A stretch of DNA of 64,000 nucleotides. Origin: Sphingomonas sp. (GTDB taxonomy: Bacteria > Pseudomonadota > Alphaproteobacteria > Sphingomonadales > Sphingomonadaceae). Positions 41,198 to 50,036 of the stretch are shown here, in pieces; the stretch's first letter is position 1, and every line of letters starts with the position of its first letter. Where the stretch lies: positions 1,212,243 through 1,276,242 of the forward strand of contig NZ_JAGIAM010000001.1 of NCBI RefSeq assembly GCF_017744835.1. The letters run 5' to 3'. The notes under the pieces were generated by a model. That model saw only the letters and a program-made list of their open reading frames with translations, did no database searches and was not told the DNA's origin. A program made the position numbers and the translations under genes.

Positions 41198-44131
41198 TCA
41201 CATCTTGAAGCGCGCCCCGATCAGGATCGTGCGGCCGAAGTGGTTGTACTCGTAGTTGCGCTGCGCATCGATGTCGGTCCAGCGCTCGCGATAGGCGTCG
41301 GTGAGGTTGGTACCCTCGACCGAGAGCTCGACCCAGTCGGTCAGCTTGTAGCGGACCGAGGCGTCGACGTTGGTGATCGCGTCATAGCCTTCGAACACAT
41401 TGCCGGTGCCGCTGTTCGCGTCGACATAGGGGCCGCGATAGCTGACCGAAGCACGCGCGCTGAAGCGGCTGTCCTCGTAATAGAGCGTCGCGTTGAACGC
41501 CTTCTTCGAGAGGCCGAACAGCGTCGATTCCCGCAGCGCCGGCACGAGCGGGCCGAAGGTGCAGGCAGCTGTGGGCGAGGTACGGACGCACACCTGCTCG
41601 ACCGGCCCCGAGACATTGTAGGTGGCCTTGGAGTCGACGAAGGTCGCGTTGACGATGCCGCCGAAGTTCGAGAGGAACCCCGGCAGGAAGCGGAACGGCG
41701 CCTGCAGCGACAGCTCGACGCCGTTGAGCGTCGCGCCCTTGCCGTTGGTGATCGAGTTGATCGTCCACAGCTGGCCTTCCGGATTGATCGCGGCCGGTGA
41801 GCTCGGCGGGATGATCGACAGCGGCAGCCCGGTCGAGGCGAAGGTGCCGCTGCGCGTCTCGGAAACCGGGAAGCTCTGGATCTCCTTGCGGAAGAAGGCG
41901 ACCGAGGCGATCGACTGCGGCGCGAAATACCATTCGATCGCCGCGTCATAGGCCGTCGCGCGATAGGGCTCGAGGAACGGATTGCCGTAGCTGATCCGGT
42001 AGTTGAACCCGTCGACCGAGCCGCCGGGCGTCAGATTGCCGAGCGACGGCCGCGTGATCACCTTGGCGATGGCGCCGCGGATGATCAGGTCGTGCGCCGG
42101 GAAGATCGCGACGTTGAACGAGGGCAGCCAGTCGTCATAGCTGCGCTCGACCGTGACCGGCACGCCGCTGCTCAGGCCGGTCGAGGTCTGGTGCGTGTTG
42201 ACGTAGCGGATGCCCGCATTGATCGCCATTTCGATCCCGCCCAGATCGCGCCGCGCGTCGAACTGGAGATAGCCGCCCTTCACTTCCTCGGTCACGCTGC
42301 GCGTGTTGCCCGCGTCGACTGCCAGCGGCCGGCCGTAGAGGCCGGTGAAGCCCGCGGCGGCGTCGAGATTGGGGATCAGCCATTCGGTGGTGGTGCCGCC
42401 GGGCTGGCCGGCATCGCCGAGCGACACGAGCTCGCCCAGGTTGCCCGCGGGGAAGCCATAGATCGCCGAGGGACCGAACGCCGAGGAGGGCGAACAGGTG
42501 ATCGTCCCCAGCACGCGGTCGACGCCACCGTTGCCGCACACCACGGCATCGCGGGTATAGGCTTCGGAATCGAAGTCGAAGCGCCGGTATACGCCGCCCG
42601 TCTTGACCGTGAAGCCTTCCGCCGCGTCCCATTCGGTGCGCAGCTGCACCGTCTTGAACTTGTTGGTGACGTTCGACGGACGGTCGCGGATCTCGGCGAG
42701 CTGGAAATTGGCCGGATCGGTGACGCTGGTGCCGAAGCTCAGCACCGGCCGGTTCATGTCGCTATAGTCGTAGCGATAGCCCTGCGCGTCGCGATCGTCG
42801 AAGACGAAGGTCGTCTCGACCGGCACGTCGGCATCCGACTTGGAGATGCCGCCCAGCAGGGTGAAGCGGAAATTCTCGCCGATGTCCTGATCCCAGCTCG
42901 CGCCGATCTGGTAGAATTCGGTCTGCGACTGCTTGAGGAAATGCTCGGTGCGCACCCAGGCATCGTTGAGCGTGGCGGCGATCAGGTTGTTGTTGGAATC
43001 GATGGTATAGTCGCTGATGTTGATCGAGCGTTCGTTCGAGCGCAGCAGCACCTCGAGCCACTTCTCCTCGCGATCTTCCTTGAAGCGCGAATAGAGCCCG
43101 TCGATCGAGATCTTGGTCGCGTCGGTCGGCGCCCATTGGACGCTCGCAGTGAGCCCGAGGCGCTCGCGCTCGTGGCGCACCACGCCGTAGCGCGGAATAC
43201 GCGGGTGGAAGGCGAGCGCGACCTGATCGCAGGCCGAGCTGAAATCGGGGCGGTAGCTGCCGCCGCTATTGGCCTGCGGCGTAGTGTAGTTGCGCGTGCC
43301 GCCGCTGACCGTGGAGTTCCAGAAGCACGGCGTGCCGTCCACCGAATCGAACGGCGCCTGCGCCCAGCGCACGCTGTTGTTGCCGAGCTCGAGCGTCTCG
43401 CTCTTCTGATAGGCCGCCGAGACCGAGGCGCCGAGCGTCCCGTCGGGCGACTTCCAGCCGAGCAGGCCGGCGAAGCGCGGACCCCAGGTCTCGCTCAGGT
43501 CGTTGTAGCTCGCCTGCGCCGAGCCGACGATCGTGAAGCCTGCCTTGCCGGCGAGAGGGTTGCCGGTGTTGAGGTCGACGACCGCGCCCAATGAGCCTTC
43601 GTCGAGCGAGGCCTCGGCGGTCTTGTGGACTACGATCGAGCTGAACAGCTCGGAGGCGAAGACATTGAAGTCGAAGGCGCGATCGCGGTTGGACGAGGCG
43701 CCGTCGTGCGACGTCGCGATCGTCTCGAGCCCGTTGACCCGAACGCGCGTGAACTGCGAGCCCAGCCCGCGCACGGTGATCGCGCGGCCCTCGCCGCCGT
43801 CGCGCTGGATCGAGATGCCGGGGATGCGCTGGAGCGATTCGGCGAGGTTCTGGTCGGGGAATTTGGCGATGTCCTCGGCGACGATCGCGTCGACCGAAGT
43901 GACCGAATTGCGCTTCACGTTGAGCGCGGCTTCGAGCGACCGGCGGAAGCCGGTGACGACGATCTCGTCCTCGGCGGGCGCCGGCTCTTGCGCATCGGCG
44001 GCGGGCTGGTCCGCGGCGGGGTCGGTCTGGGCCGCGGCAGGCATCGCCAGGCCGAGCGCGAGCGCGGCCATCGACGCGCCGCCCAGCGTGCGCGCAATCG
44101 AATCGAACGAACCGGAAACTGAAATTCGCAT
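41198..44131 (-). CDS. TonB-dependent outer-membrane receptor
   Basis: 977 residues with GGAGGTAGGGG before the ATG at 44131. A signal peptide ends near PAAAQ (about 35). EDEIVVTGFRRSLEAAL (about 54-70) carries the sphingomonad-type TonB box, then the plug domain (RIPGISIQRDGGEGRAITVRGLG, split; about 102-124) and a 22-strand beta barrel ending in the aromatic-rich FGRTILIGARFKM. The family resembles the Caulobacter-type carbohydrate receptors. Position next to a FadR-type regulator and the symporter-dgoK-dgoA genes suggests import of a galactose- or galactonate-containing substrate, which is inference. Its promoter (44305-44333) is flanked by two operator-like palindromes. Confidence 0.92.
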   Translation of the reverse strand: MRISVSGSFDSIARTLGGASMAALALGLAMPAAAQTDPAADQPAADAQEPAPAEDEIVVTGFRRSLEAALNVKRNSVTSVDAIVAEDIAKFPDQNLAESLQRIPGISIQRDGGEGRAITVRGLGSQFTRVRVNGLETIATSHDGASSNRDRAFDFNVFASELFSSIVVHKTAEASLDEGSLGAVVDLNTGNPLAGKAGFTIVGSAQASYNDLSETWGPRFAGLLGWKSPDGTLGASVSAAYQKSETLELGNNSVRWAQAPFDSVDGTPCFWNSTVSGGTRNYTTPQANSGGSYRPDFSSACDQVALAFHPRIPRYGVVRHERERLGLTASVQWAPTDATKISIDGLYSRFKEDREEKWLEVLLRSNERSINISDYTIDSNNNLIAATLNDAWVRTEHFLKQSQTEFYQIGASWDQDIGENFRFTLLGGISKSDADVPVETTFVFDDRDAQGYRYDYSDMNRPVLSFGTSVTDPANFQLAEIRDRPSNVTNKFKTVQLRTEWDAAEGFTVKTGGVYRRFDFDSEAYTRDAVVCGNGGVDRVLGTITCSPSSAFGPSAIYGFPAGNLGELVSLGDAGQPGGTTTEWLIPNLDAAAGFTGLYGRPLAVDAGNTRSVTEEVKGGYLQFDARRDLGGIEMAINAGIRYVNTHQTSTGLSSGVPVTVERSYDDWLPSFNVAIFPAHDLIIRGAIAKVITRPSLGNLTPGGSVDGFNYRISYGNPFLEPYRATAYDAAIEWYFAPQSIASVAFFRKEIQSFPVSETRSGTFASTGLPLSIIPPSSPAAINPEGQLWTINSITNGKGATLNGVELSLQAPFRFLPGFLSNFGGIVNATFVDSKATYNVSGPVEQVCVRTSPTAACTFGPLVPALRESTLFGLSKKAFNATLYYEDSRFSARASVSYRGPYVDANSGTGNVFEGYDAITNVDASVRYKLTDWVELSVEGTNLTDAYRERWTDIDAQRNYEYNHFGRTILIGARFKM

Positions 44132-44285
44132 CCCCTACCTCCATGTGCCGCAGGCGCGACATTGTGTTCGTTCCGGCACGCCATGTGCGCGGAAGCTCAG
44201 TTCTGCAGGGACGCGATTCACCCGATAGCCTGTGCGTCCTCCCCAACGGCGGCCGTTCTTCGACGGTCTCGCCTCCGGTTCTACC

Positions 44286-44299
44286 GGTAACCGGTGTCA
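44286..44299 (-). promoter_or_regulatory. Operator-like site at the receptor transcription start
   Basis: On the minus strand TGACACCGGTTACC fits TGnnAnCGnTnnCA except its last base. It overlaps ACCGGTAACCGGT, which also has the GGT-A-ACC symmetry of FadR-type GntR sites. It covers the predicted start point of the receptor mRNA. Confidence 0.5.
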
Positions 44300-44304
44300 G
44301 GCAG

Positions 44305-44333
44305 ACTTAACAATCGGGCTCGGGCTTTGTCAA
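44305..44333 (-). promoter_or_regulatory. Promoter of the TonB-dependent receptor gene
   Basis: Minus strand: -35 TTGACA (44328-44333), a 17-base spacer, and -10 TTAAGT (44305-44310). The -35 is perfect; the -10 matches three of six. The transcript would have a leader of about 165 bases. Confidence 0.55.
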
Positions 44334-44341
44334 TCAAACTG

Positions 44342-44355
44342 TGACACCGGTGCCA
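44342..44355. promoter_or_regulatory. Operator-like palindrome upstream of the receptor -35 box
   Basis: TGACACCGGTGCCA fits TGnnAnCGnTnnCA exactly, with 12 of 14 bases symmetric. It sits 8 bases upstream of the -35 and its centre is 56 bp from the downstream site, allowing cooperative binding or looping. Confidence 0.5.
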
Positions 44356-44526
44356 AATCGCCTGTCCCGTCGCGGGGCTGGCGCCTTGCGATTGCCGGCA
44401 TGGGCTTGCCGAACAAGGGCGCGGGATGGGCGACTGCCGAAAGCGGATTGTGGCGGGCTCGCCGAGCCGCCGACGGGCGTGCCGGCCTGTTTCGACTATC
44501 CGGCGCGGATGTGGGCGCCCTACGCG

Positions 44527-45264
44527 TCAGCCGGCCGGCTGCTGCGCGTCGATCAGCTCGAGCACGTCGGCGATCAGCGCGCGCATCGCGTCGCGCGCCG
44601 CCTCGGCATCGCGCGCGAGGATCGCGTCGTGCACCGCGGCATGGTCGGCAAGGCTCGCGTTGCGGCCCTTGATCCGGTTGGTGAAGCGGATCGAGGTGCG
44701 AAGCGCGGTGCCCACCATCTCGCGGAACTGCGCGTAGAAGGGGTTCTGCGAGGCGTGGAGCACTGCGACGTGGAAGGCGATGTCGGCCTCCAGCGGATCG
44801 TCCTCGCCGCGCTCGGCGGCTTCCATCCGCGCGAGGCCGGCGGAGATATGCTCCAGGTCCTCGGCCCCACCGAAGCGCGCCGCCAGCGCCGCCGCCTCGG
44901 GCTCGATCGCGACGCGGAGCTGGTTGAACTGGCGGAGCAGGTCGAGCGAGAATTGCCGTTCGAGCAGCCAGCGCAGAACGTCGGGATCGAACAGGTTCCA
45001 GTCGGCGGCGGGGCGGACGACCGTGCCCTGGCGCGGGCGGGCGCTCAGCAGCCCCTTGGCAGTGAGCATCTTCACTGCCTCGCGCGTCACCGAGCGGCTG
45101 ACGCCGTGCTGCCTGGCCAGCTCGGCCTCGGTGGGGAAGGGCTCGCGCTCGTATCGGCCGGTGACGATCGCGCGCCCCAGGCTGTCGAGCAGGCCATAGG
45201 TGAGGTTGCGTCCGAGCTGGGGCCGCGCGTCGGCCATGCCGAGTGCCGGATATTCGAGCGCCAT
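44527..45264 (-). CDS. FadR-type GntR family transcriptional regulator (DgoR-like)
   Basis: 245 residues from the ATG at 45264 with GGGGGAGAGG directly upstream. The N-terminal winged helix (about 15-80) shows FPTEAELARQHGVSRSVTREAVKMLTAKGLL, the recognition helix being VSRSVTREAVKML. The C-terminal FCD ligand domain (about 100-240) has His residues at AFHVAVLHAS and AVHDAILARD, which with an upstream Asp form the usual metal or effector site. In E. coli the FadR-type DgoR represses galactonate genes; the adjacent dgoK and dgoA suggest the same role. It is divergent from the symporter gene and co-directional with the TonB receptor. Confidence 0.88.
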   Translation of the reverse strand: MALEYPALGMADARPQLGRNLTYGLLDSLGRAIVTGRYEREPFPTEAELARQHGVSRSVTREAVKMLTAKGLLSARPRQGTVVRPAADWNLFDPDVLRWLLERQFSLDLLRQFNQLRVAIEPEAAALAARFGGAEDLEHISAGLARMEAAERGEDDPLEADIAFHVAVLHASQNPFYAQFREMVGTALRTSIRFTNRIKGRNASLADHAAVHDAILARDAEAARDAMRALIADVLELIDAQQPAG

Positions 45265-45438
45265 CCTCTCCCCCTTTTCGCGCGCGTCGCATGGCCTTGG
45301 CGCGCGGCTTTTCGGCCCCTTGTTACTCCTGCGGTTCCGCTGGACAAGGGCAATAAATCGGATAAATGAGACCGCAAAGCCGTACAGCGGCGGCCGGGCG
45401 GCGAGCAACGCCGGACCCTGGCAAAGGGGGAGGAAGCC

Positions 45439-47058
45439 ATGAGTCTCTCGCAGATCGACCTGATCGTCGTCATCATCTACGCGATCGGCATCTTCGGCCT
45501 TGCGCAATGGGTCAGCCGCGAGAAGGCGGGCCATACCAAGGACACGTCCGACTATTTCCTTGCCTCCAAGGCGCTGCCCTGGTGGGCGATCGGCGCCTCG
45601 CTGATCGCGGCCAACATCTCGGCCGAGCAGATCGTCGGCATGTCGGGATCGGGCTATGCGATCGGCCTCGCGATCGCCTCCTACGAGTGGATGGCGGCGC
45701 TGACGCTGCTGATCGTCGGCAAGTTCTTCCTGCCGATCTTCCTCAAGAACCAGATCTACACCATGCCGCAGTTCCTCGAGCAGCGGTTCGGGCCGACCAT
45801 CCGGACGGTGATGGCGGTGTTCTGGCTCGTCCTCTACGTCTTCGTGAACCTGACTTCGATCATCTGGCTCGGATCGGTGGCGGTGACGCAGGTCGCCGGC
45901 GTCAACCAGGACGTGGCGCTGGTCGGCCTCGGCGCCTTCGCCTTGCTCTACCAGCTGCGCGGCGGCCTCAAGGCGGTGGCGCTGACCGACATCGTCCAGG
46001 TCACGCTTCTCGTGCTCGGCGGGCTCGTCGTCTCGTACCTGACGCTGAGCAAGATCGGCGGCGGCGCGGGCGTGCTAGGCGGCTTCGCCGAGCTGACTCG
46101 CCGCGTGCCCGATCACTTCGACATGATCCTCAGCCCCGACAATCCGCACTACAAGGAGCTGCCCGGCATCGCCGTGCTGGTCGGCGGCATGTGGATCGCC
46201 AACCTGAGCTACTGGGGCTTCAACCAGTATATCATCCAGCGCGCGCTGGCGGCGAAGAGCCTGCCCGAGGCGCAGAAGGGCGTGATCTTCGCGGGCTTCC
46301 TCAAGCTGCTGATGCCGGTGATCATCGTGCTGCCGGGCATCGCCGCGGTGGTGCTCGCGCCCGATCTCGCCAAGCCCGACCAGGCCTATCCGACGATGAT
46401 GGCGCTGCTGCCGACCGGGCTGCTCGGCCTCGTCTTCGCGGCGCTGATCGCGGCGATCATCGCGTCGACCGCGTCCAAGATCAATTCGATCGCGACGATC
46501 TTCACCCTCGACATCTATGCCAAGCTCAAGGGCGTGCCGACCCAGGCCGAGGATGCCGAGGGCAACCGCGCGCGCGAGACGAAGCTCGTGCTCGTCGGCC
46601 GGATCGCCGCGGTGGTCGCGATCGTCATTGCGATGCTGACGGCACGGCCGCTGCTCGGCAGCCTCGACCAGGCGTTCCAGTACATCCAGGAATTTTCGGG
46701 CTTCGTGACGCCGGGCATCACCGTCATCTTCCTGCTCGGCCTGTTCTGGCCGCGCGCGACCGAGGCAGGCGCGCTCGTCGGCGCCATTGCGTCGGTGGTG
46801 CTGAGCTTCCTCTTCTGGTTCCCGGCGGACTGGGGTGGGATCGCGGCGCTCAACGCAGTGCCGTTCATGAACCGCATGATGATCGTGTTCTTCCTCTCGC
46901 TCGCGCTGGCGGTGATCGTCTCGCTCGCCCGCCCGGCGCGCGCCGACAGCAACCGCATCACCATGGAAGGGGTGAGCTTCCGCACGACCACCGGCTTCAA
47001 CGTGGCGGGGGTGATCATCATCCTGATCCTGATCGCGCTCTACGCGACCTGGTGGTGA
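45439..47058 (+). CDS. Sodium/solute symporter (SSS family, SGLT-like)
   Basis: 539 residues with about 14 hydrophobic helices and GGGGGAGG before the ATG. ASLIAANISAEQIVGMSGSGYAIG (about 54-77) is the SGLT-type first core helix, and IASTASKINSIATIFTLDIYAK (about 343-364) contains the conserved Na+-site Ser residues. It resembles the Vibrio Na+/galactose transporter subfamily rather than PutP or acetate carriers. Its stop overlaps the dgoK start (GTGA, 47055-47058), so sugar or sugar-acid uptake for the dgo pathway is the likely job. Confidence 0.9.
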   Translation: MSLSQIDLIVVIIYAIGIFGLAQWVSREKAGHTKDTSDYFLASKALPWWAIGASLIAANISAEQIVGMSGSGYAIGLAIASYEWMAALTLLIVGKFFLPIFLKNQIYTMPQFLEQRFGPTIRTVMAVFWLVLYVFVNLTSIIWLGSVAVTQVAGVNQDVALVGLGAFALLYQLRGGLKAVALTDIVQVTLLVLGGLVVSYLTLSKIGGGAGVLGGFAELTRRVPDHFDMILSPDNPHYKELPGIAVLVGGMWIANLSYWGFNQYIIQRALAAKSLPEAQKGVIFAGFLKLLMPVIIVLPGIAAVVLAPDLAKPDQAYPTMMALLPTGLLGLVFAALIAAIIASTASKINSIATIFTLDIYAKLKGVPTQAEDAEGNRARETKLVLVGRIAAVVAIVIAMLTARPLLGSLDQAFQYIQEFSGFVTPGITVIFLLGLFWPRATEAGALVGAIASVVLSFLFWFPADWGGIAALNAVPFMNRMMIVFFLSLALAVIVSLARPARADSNRITMEGVSFRTTTGFNVAGVIIILILIALYATWW

Positions 47059-47921
47059 GCTTCGAAGGGCCCTTTCTCGCGGTCGACTGGGGTACGACCA
47101 ACCGGCGCGTCTTCCTGATCGAGGACGGCCGGGTGGTCCGCACCGAGCGCGACGACAGGGGCGTCACGGCGGTGGAGGATTTCTCCGCGGAAGCCTTGGC
47201 GATCCGCGAACGCTTCGGCGACCTGCCGATGCTGCTCGCGGGCATGGTGGGGTCGAACATCGGCTGGCGGCCGGCGCCCTATGTCGCCGCGCCCGCCGGC
47301 GTGGCCGAGCTTGCCGCGGCGCTGCTCTGGATCGACGCGCGCACCGCGATCGTCCCCGGCATCTCGACGCTGGTCAGCGGCCGTCCCGACGTGATGCGGG
47401 GCGAGGAGGTCCAGCTTCTGGGCGCCGTGGCGGCGGGGCTGGTGCCGGCGGATTCGCTGCTCGCCCAGCCGGGCACGCATTGCAAATGGGTCGAGATGCA
47501 GGGCGGCAAGGTCGCCGACTTCGTCACGGCGATGACCGGCGAGCTGTTCGCGCTGCTGCGCAGGCACGGCCTGCTCGCGGCACAACTGGGCGGCGAAGTG
47601 ACGCTTGGAGACGCCTTCCGCGAGGGCGTCGAGGACGGCAAGCGCCAGGATCTCGCCGCGCTGCTGTTCGGCATCCGCGCCGCGAAGATGCTCGGCCGGC
47701 GCGACGATGCCGATGCGGCTTCCTATGCCAGCGGGCTGCTGATCGGCAGCGACGTCTCGGCACGGCTCGCGACCACGGGGCACGACACGGTGCACATTCT
47801 CGCCGATCCGGGCCTCGGCGGACTTTACGCGGCGGCGATTCAAGCGCACGGCCGCAATGCCTATCTGATCGACAGCCACGCCGCCTTCGTCGCGGGGATC
47901 AACGAGATCGTGAGACAATGA
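47055..47921 (+). CDS. dgoK: 2-dehydro-3-deoxygalactonokinase
   Basis: 288 residues from a GTG at 47055 that overlaps the symporter stop; a GTG one codon earlier is also possible. It phosphorylates 2-keto-3-deoxygalactonate with ATP. The N-terminal phosphate-binding segment is FLAVDWGTTNRRVFLI (about 7-22). GMVGSNIGWRPAPYVAAPAG (about 62-81), LAQPGTHCKWVEMQGGKV (about 136-153) and LIGSDVSARL are typical of the DgoK family. It ends in an ATGA overlap with dgoA, making symporter-dgoK-dgoA a tightly coupled operon. Confidence 0.92.
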   Translation: MSFEGPFLAVDWGTTNRRVFLIEDGRVVRTERDDRGVTAVEDFSAEALAIRERFGDLPMLLAGMVGSNIGWRPAPYVAAPAGVAELAAALLWIDARTAIVPGISTLVSGRPDVMRGEEVQLLGAVAAGLVPADSLLAQPGTHCKWVEMQGGKVADFVTAMTGELFALLRRHGLLAAQLGGEVTLGDAFREGVEDGKRQDLAALLFGIRAAKMLGRRDDADAASYASGLLIGSDVSARLATTGHDTVHILADPGLGGLYAAAIQAHGRNAYLIDSHAAFVAGINEIVRQ

Positions 47922-48544
47922 GCCATATCGCCGCATTCGACGCCGCCTTCGCCCGCTGCCCGCTGATCGCGATCCTGCGCGGGGTGAAGCCCGACGAAGT
48001 CGAGGCGGTCGGCGAGGCGCTGGTCGACGGCGGCTTCACGCTGATCGAAGTGCCGATGAACTCGCCCGAGCCGCTCGACAGCGTCGCGCGGCTGGCGCGG
48101 CGGTTCGAGGGCCGCGCGGTGATCGGTGCCGGCACGGTGCTGCGCGTCGATCAGGTCGATGCCGTGCGCGCCGCCGGCGGCACGATGATCATCTCGCCCA
48201 ACGCCGACACGCGCGTGATCGCCGCGAGCGCCGCGGCGGGGCTGGTGTCGCTCCCCGGCGTGGTGACTCCGACCGAGGCCTTTGCCGCGATCGACGCGGG
48301 CGCCACCGCGCTCAAGCTCTTCCCCGCCGAGGGATCGAGTCCCGCGGTGCTCAAGGCGATGCGCGCGGTGCTTCCCAAGGACATGCGCCTGCTTCCCGTC
48401 GGCGGGATCGCGCCGGACAATATGGATCCGTGGCGCGAAGCCGGCGCGGCGGGCTTCGGCCTGGGGTCGGCGCTCTACAAGCCGGGGTTCACTGCGGACG
48501 ACGTCCGCCCCCGCGCGCGGGCGTTCGTCGCGGCGCTCGGCTGA
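47918..48544 (+). CDS. dgoA: 2-dehydro-3-deoxy-6-phosphogalactonate aldolase
   Basis: 208-residue class I aldolase of the KDPG/KHG family. It splits 2-keto-3-deoxy-6-phosphogalactonate into pyruvate and glyceraldehyde-3-phosphate. The Schiff-base lysine is Lys133 in TALKLFPAE; Glu in FTLIEVPMNSP (about 44) is the general base; GAGTVLRVDQVDAV (about 69-82) and PVGGIAPDNMDPW (about 160) line the phosphate site. NSPEPLDS and the KLFPAEGSSP loop fit DgoA better than Eda. It is the last gene of the operon; a C-rich hairpin follows. Confidence 0.9.
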   Translation: MSHIAAFDAAFARCPLIAILRGVKPDEVEAVGEALVDGGFTLIEVPMNSPEPLDSVARLARRFEGRAVIGAGTVLRVDQVDAVRAAGGTMIISPNADTRVIAASAAAGLVSLPGVVTPTEAFAAIDAGATALKLFPAEGSSPAVLKAMRAVLPKDMRLLPVGGIAPDNMDPWREAGAAGFGLGSALYKPGFTADDVRPRARAFVAALG

Positions 48545-48556
48545 TTTCCCTCTCCC

Positions 48557-48573
48557 CCCCTTTCAGGAAGGGG
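48557..48573. terminator. Hairpin between convergent dgoA and the outer-membrane factor gene
   Basis: CCCCTT, loop TCAGG, AAGGGG, extendable to CTCCCC and GGGGAG with a bulge (48552-48575). It separates convergent genes and could end both transcripts, but no T-run follows. Confidence 0.5.
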
Positions 48574-48584
48574 AGAATGGCGGA

Positions 48585-50036
48585 TTAAGGCGCCTCGCCG
48601 TTGACCGGCACCGGGCCCTGGGGCGTCGGCTGGAGGAGCGAATCGCCGCCCAGCGTACGATAGAGCGTCACCAGGTTGCTCGCCTGCACCAGCCGTGTGT
48701 TCACCAGCCCGCGCTGCGCCGAATAGAAGGAGCGCTGCGCGTCGAGGCTGGAGAGGAAGGGCTCGATTCCGCCGCGATAGCGCGCCTCGGTCAGGCGATA
48801 GGTGTCGGCTGCCGCCTCGGCCTGGGCCTGGGTCGCGCGGAGCTGCTCGGTGATCGTGCCGCGGCGCGCCAGCGCGTCGGCGACTTCGCGGAAGGCGGTC
48901 TGGATCGCGCGCTCGTAGCTGGCGATTGCGGCATCGCGCTGCGCCTCGCTCAGCCGCACCCCGGCCTTGCCCGCGCCGCCGCGGAAGATCGAGTAATCGG
49001 CATTGGCGCCCGCCGACCAGTTGAACCCGCCGCCGCTCAGCAGCCCGGTCAGCGCGTTGCTGGCGAGCCCGAGCAGACCCGTGAGCGAGATGCGCGGGAA
49101 GAGCGCGGCGCGCGCGGCGCCGATCTCGGCATTGGCGGCACGGAGCTGGTATTCGGCCTGGACCACGTCCGGCCGGCGCAGCAGCACGCCCGAATCCATG
49201 CCCGCGGGCAGCTCGGCGATGGTTCTGGCGGCATCGTCGATCGAGCCGGGAAGCGTCGCCGGATCGATCGGCGCGCCGACGAGGAGCTGGAGCAGGTTGA
49301 CGTCCTGCGCCAGCGCGGTGCGCTGCTCGGCCAAGTCGGCGCGTGCGCCCTCGAGCACTTGCTCGGCCTGGCGCAGGTCGGTGCGCGGCGCGATGCCGCC
49401 CTCCAGCCGCGCACGCGTGAGCCGCACGCTGCTCTCCGCGTTCTTGGCCGTGTCCTCGGCGATCCGGAGCAGGCTCGCGTCGGCCGCGTGGCGGAGCCAG
49501 GCATCGGCGATGTCGCCGACCAGCGTGAGCCAGGTCGCGCGGGCGCCCGCCTCGGTCGCGAAATAGCGATTCTGCTCGGCATGGGTGAGCGAGGCGACGC
49601 GGCCGAACAGGTCGAGCTCGAAGCCCGGAATGCCGGCGTCGGCCGAGAAGCTGGTTCGCGGACCCGAATCGTTCGAGCCCCCGCTGGCACCGCTGCCGCT
49701 CCGCCCGTCCGAGACCGTCGCGCCGACGCCGGCGGTCACTTCGGGGAGCCGGTCGGCGCGCTGGATGCGATATTGCTCGCGCGCGGCGCGGATGTTGGCC
49801 GCCGCGACGCGCAGGTCGCGGTTGTTGGCGAGCGCCTGGGCGATCAGCGACTGGAGCCGCGCGTCGCGGAAGATGTCGCGATACGTGACTGCCGGCAGCG
49901 CGGCCTCGCTCTGGCGCAGATAGGCGTCGCCCACCGGCCAGCTCGGCGGCACCGGCGCCGCGGGCTGGACGTATTTGGGCTCCATCGAGCAGCCGGCGAG
50001 CGCGGTCGCCGCAAGGAACAGCGCGGCGCGCTTCAT
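48585..50036 (-). CDS. RND efflux outer-membrane factor (NodT/OprM family lipoprotein)
   Basis: 483 residues. The signal MKRAALFLAATALAGC gives lipobox LAGC, as in OprM. YRDIFRDARLQSLIAQALANNRDLRVAAANIRAAREQYRIQRA (about 53-95) and the repeated half with YQLRAANAEIGAARAALFPRI (about 298-318) mark the two duplicated outer-membrane efflux domains that trimerise into a channel-tunnel. The start overlaps the pump stop by ATGA (50033-50036). It is the last gene of the adaptor-pump-channel operon. Confidence 0.92.
   Translation of the reverse strand: MKRAALFLAATALAGCSMEPKYVQPAAPVPPSWPVGDAYLRQSEAALPAVTYRDIFRDARLQSLIAQALANNRDLRVAAANIRAAREQYRIQRADRLPEVTAGVGATVSDGRSGSGASGGSNDSGPRTSFSADAGIPGFELDLFGRVASLTHAEQNRYFATEAGARATWLTLVGDIADAWLRHAADASLLRIAEDTAKNAESSVRLTRARLEGGIAPRTDLRQAEQVLEGARADLAEQRTALAQDVNLLQLLVGAPIDPATLPGSIDDAARTIAELPAGMDSGVLLRRPDVVQAEYQLRAANAEIGAARAALFPRISLTGLLGLASNALTGLLSGGGFNWSAGANADYSIFRGGAGKAGVRLSEAQRDAAIASYERAIQTAFREVADALARRGTITEQLRATQAQAEAAADTYRLTEARYRGGIEPFLSSLDAQRSFYSAQRGLVNTRLVQASNLVTLYRTLGGDSLLQPTPQGPVPVNGEAP

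Larger units (their letters stand above)
44132..44526. other. Non-coding regulatory gap between the receptor and GntR genes
   Basis: 395 bases without a supportable gene. The left two thirds hold the receptor leader, its promoter and two operator-like sites (listed separately). Nothing distinctive was seen between about 44360 and the GntR stop at 44527; no T-run terminator is evident. Confidence 0.6.
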
